IMG/VR virus record: IMGVR_UViG_3300036770_003647
Coordinates: 1 to 47,009 of that record
From: a virus
Reading direction: 5' to 3' (one strand)
DNA: 47,009 bases
Numbering within the stretch: position 1 is the first letter of the stretch; every line of letters begins with the position of its first letter. Of the stretch, positions 45,804-47,009 are shown one piece after another. A program made the position numbers and the translations under genes. The notes beneath the pieces are model-generated. The model made no database searches, was not told the DNA's origin, and saw only the letters and a program-made list of their open reading frames with translations.

Positions 45804-47009
45804 GGGATACTTAACTCCTCTTTTGCTAATGTTATTTGATTTCTGGTTTGACGATAGATGTCCGCAGTGGACAACTGCGTCGGTGAATAGATGTTTTGCT
45901 CGAAAGTAACTTCCGTGTTACCGGTTTGCGTTGTAACGGTATCGTTAGTCGGCACTTCAGTATTGGCGATTGTCTGTGCTTGTTTAAATGTCAGCGTGGA
46001 ACTAATTCCATCCGAAACATTAACTAAATCGCTAATGCTTTTTGCTCCCATTTTGACGTTTGTAAGGTCTAATACTGGAGTGATTGTTGGATTGAATTCG
46101 GTACTAACTGCCAAACCATCGCTTAACGTACTTAAAGTATTCTGCATGCTTGTTATTGTTCGATTAGCTAAACGCTCAGAGTTTTTCTCCGCAGGTCTTG
46201 TATCCTGCATACCAACAGCTAGACCAGCGACTAAGTTTTCACCCATGTCTCTGAATACTCTTGACGGGGACCAGATTTTAAACACGTTTAAAGCACCGCC
46301 AATAATGTCAGTACCAACGTCCCACATGGCTTTAACTCCGTCTTTAGCTTTTCCGGCTAAACCAAAAGTCATACCGTTTATTATAGCCCCCGCCATCTTA
46401 AAGCCAGCGTCGCGGAAACCTTTAGCGTTTCTATCAATAGCGTCAGCAAGGTCATCTATAAACTGAATTATTATTTGCATGGACTCATCAGCAAACCTAA
46501 GAGACCCAGATGCTATACCGTTAATGAATGCAATCGCAAGGTCGATACCACGATCAATAATTCGCTGAATGTTTTTACCGACTTCTGTTATAAATGCGCT
46601 AACCAATTCCCAAACCGCATCGCCAAGTTCCGGTATTTTATCTGTAATTCCTTGTATAAAGCTAGTCAAGAAATCAAAGCCAGCATCAATAACCAACTGT
46701 AAATTCTTGGAGAGTTCGTCCAGGAACGTCGCGATAAGCGTAGCAACCGTTTCTGTAATCTTAATTAAATTGTTAGTTATACCAATTAAGAAGTCGACTA
46801 ATAACTGCGTTCCAGCTTTAGCAATGTCTTCCGCCAAATCAGCAACACCAGTTATAAACGCCCCAACGACTTTACCAACGCCTTCAATTAGTACGTGAAT
46901 ATTATCGACAATTCCGCGTATAAACTCTTTAAGCAGGTTTAATCCAGCAGCAACAATTTCAGGAATTTTTGTTGCCAAAGCGTTTAAGAATGCAATAATT
47001 AAATCGGCA
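45800..47009 (-). CDS. Tape measure protein, C-terminal part (continuation of 3818..1)
   Basis: This is the 3' end of the gene that begins at 3818. The frame is continuous through the circular joint: codons at 46765 match codons at position 2. The region holds repeated helices of about 30 residues (LLVDFLIGITNNLIKITETV, LAIAFINGIASGSLRFADES) and the sequence FKIWSPSRVFRDMGENLVAG-L, the common C-terminal signature of phage tape measure proteins. The stop at 45800 overlaps the Dit start. Confidence 0.93.
   Translation of the reverse strand, partial: ADLIIAFLNALATKIPEIVAAGLNLLKEFIRGIVDNIHVLIEGVGKVVGAFITGVADLAEDIAKAGTQLLVDFLIGITNNLIKITETVATLIATFLDELSKNLQLVIDAGFDFLTSFIQGITDKIPELGDAVWELVSAFITEVGKNIQRIIDRGIDLAIAFINGIASGSLRFADESMQIIIQFIDDLADAIDRNAKGFRDAGFKMAGAIINGMTFGLAGKAKDGVKAMWDVGTDIIGGALNVFKIWSPSRVFRDMGENLVAGLAVGMQDTRPAEKNSERLANRTITSMQNTLSTLSDGLAVSTEFNPTITPVLDLTNVKMGAKSISDLVNVSDGISSTLTFKQAQTIANTEVPTNDTVTTQTGNTEVTFEQNIYSPTQLSTADIYRQTRNQITLAKEELSIP
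46764..47009. repeat. Terminal direct repeat (right copy)
   Basis: A copy of 1..246 with C at 46882 against T at 119. See the left copy. Confidence 0.95.

Noticed and set aside
1-47009. Temperate life style
   Set aside because: No integrase, excisionase, repressor, attachment site or partition gene could be recognised. A missed divergent gene remains possible.

Overview
This is a complete or near-complete genome of a tailed, siphovirus-type phage. The first 246 bases reappear as the last 246 with one mismatch, so the molecule closes into a circle of about 46,763 bp, and the tape measure gene runs through the junction in frame. Every gene I can support lies on the minus strand, so transcription runs from high to low coordinates and around the circle. 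I see no integrase, repressor or partition gene, so a lytic life style is likely (inference). Strong Shine-Dalgarno sites, an M15-type endolysin, Dp-1/r1t-like holins, no spanins and HK97-type head genes point to a Gram-positive host. Base composition is AT-rich. A low-GC actinobacterium or a firmicute are both possible; I cannot decide between them.

Layout in transcription order. (1) 43,142 to 28,205: many small genes, often separate cassettes with their own promoter and terminator. They include small membrane proteins, a family of membrane proteins sharing a C-terminal module, a 1248-residue helicase/primase-like/DNA polymerase fusion, a putative SSB, a membrane-anchored lysozyme-like protein and four tRNAs. 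The same interval holds a tRNA-like RNA, a large structured non-coding RNA and four copies of a small pseudoknot. (2) 28,134 to 20,734: zinc-ribbon protein, SF2 helicase, endonuclease-V-like repair protein, HNH-like protein, VRR-NUC nuclease, phosphoesterase, RecB/Cas4-like exonuclease, and a single-chain two-barrel RNA polymerase. (3) 20,637 to 17,514: tail fibre genes, one with a collagen-like stalk. (4) 17,496 to 8,342: packaging and head genes (TerS-like, HNH, connectors, TerL, portal, protease-capsid fusion, head-tail completion). (5) 8,328 across the junction to 43,199: tail tube, chaperone, a second tail-tube paralog, fibre, endolysin, tape measure, Dit, tail hub and holins.

A repeated promoter (CTCGCA, six bases, ACAACGCCTATAATAG) occurs 12 times, only between 25.5 and 43.2 kb. 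I did not find it in the structural half. The phage RNA polymerase sits at the boundary. The simplest model is that host RNA polymerase reads the early half, and the phage enzyme, made from the last promoter in the series, reads the structural half. The polymerase carries an N-terminal H-x-G...W-G tag resembling the HAGVKGM(K/R)WG tags on two proteins that flank TerL, so it may be carried in the virion (inference).

The most unusual items are the HTH-flanked RNA polymerase, the four-copy pseudoknot element, the 240-nt structured RNA, the tRNA-like RNA, the promoter-proximal terminators, the shared C-terminal domain on capsid and tail tube, and the duplicated tail tube.
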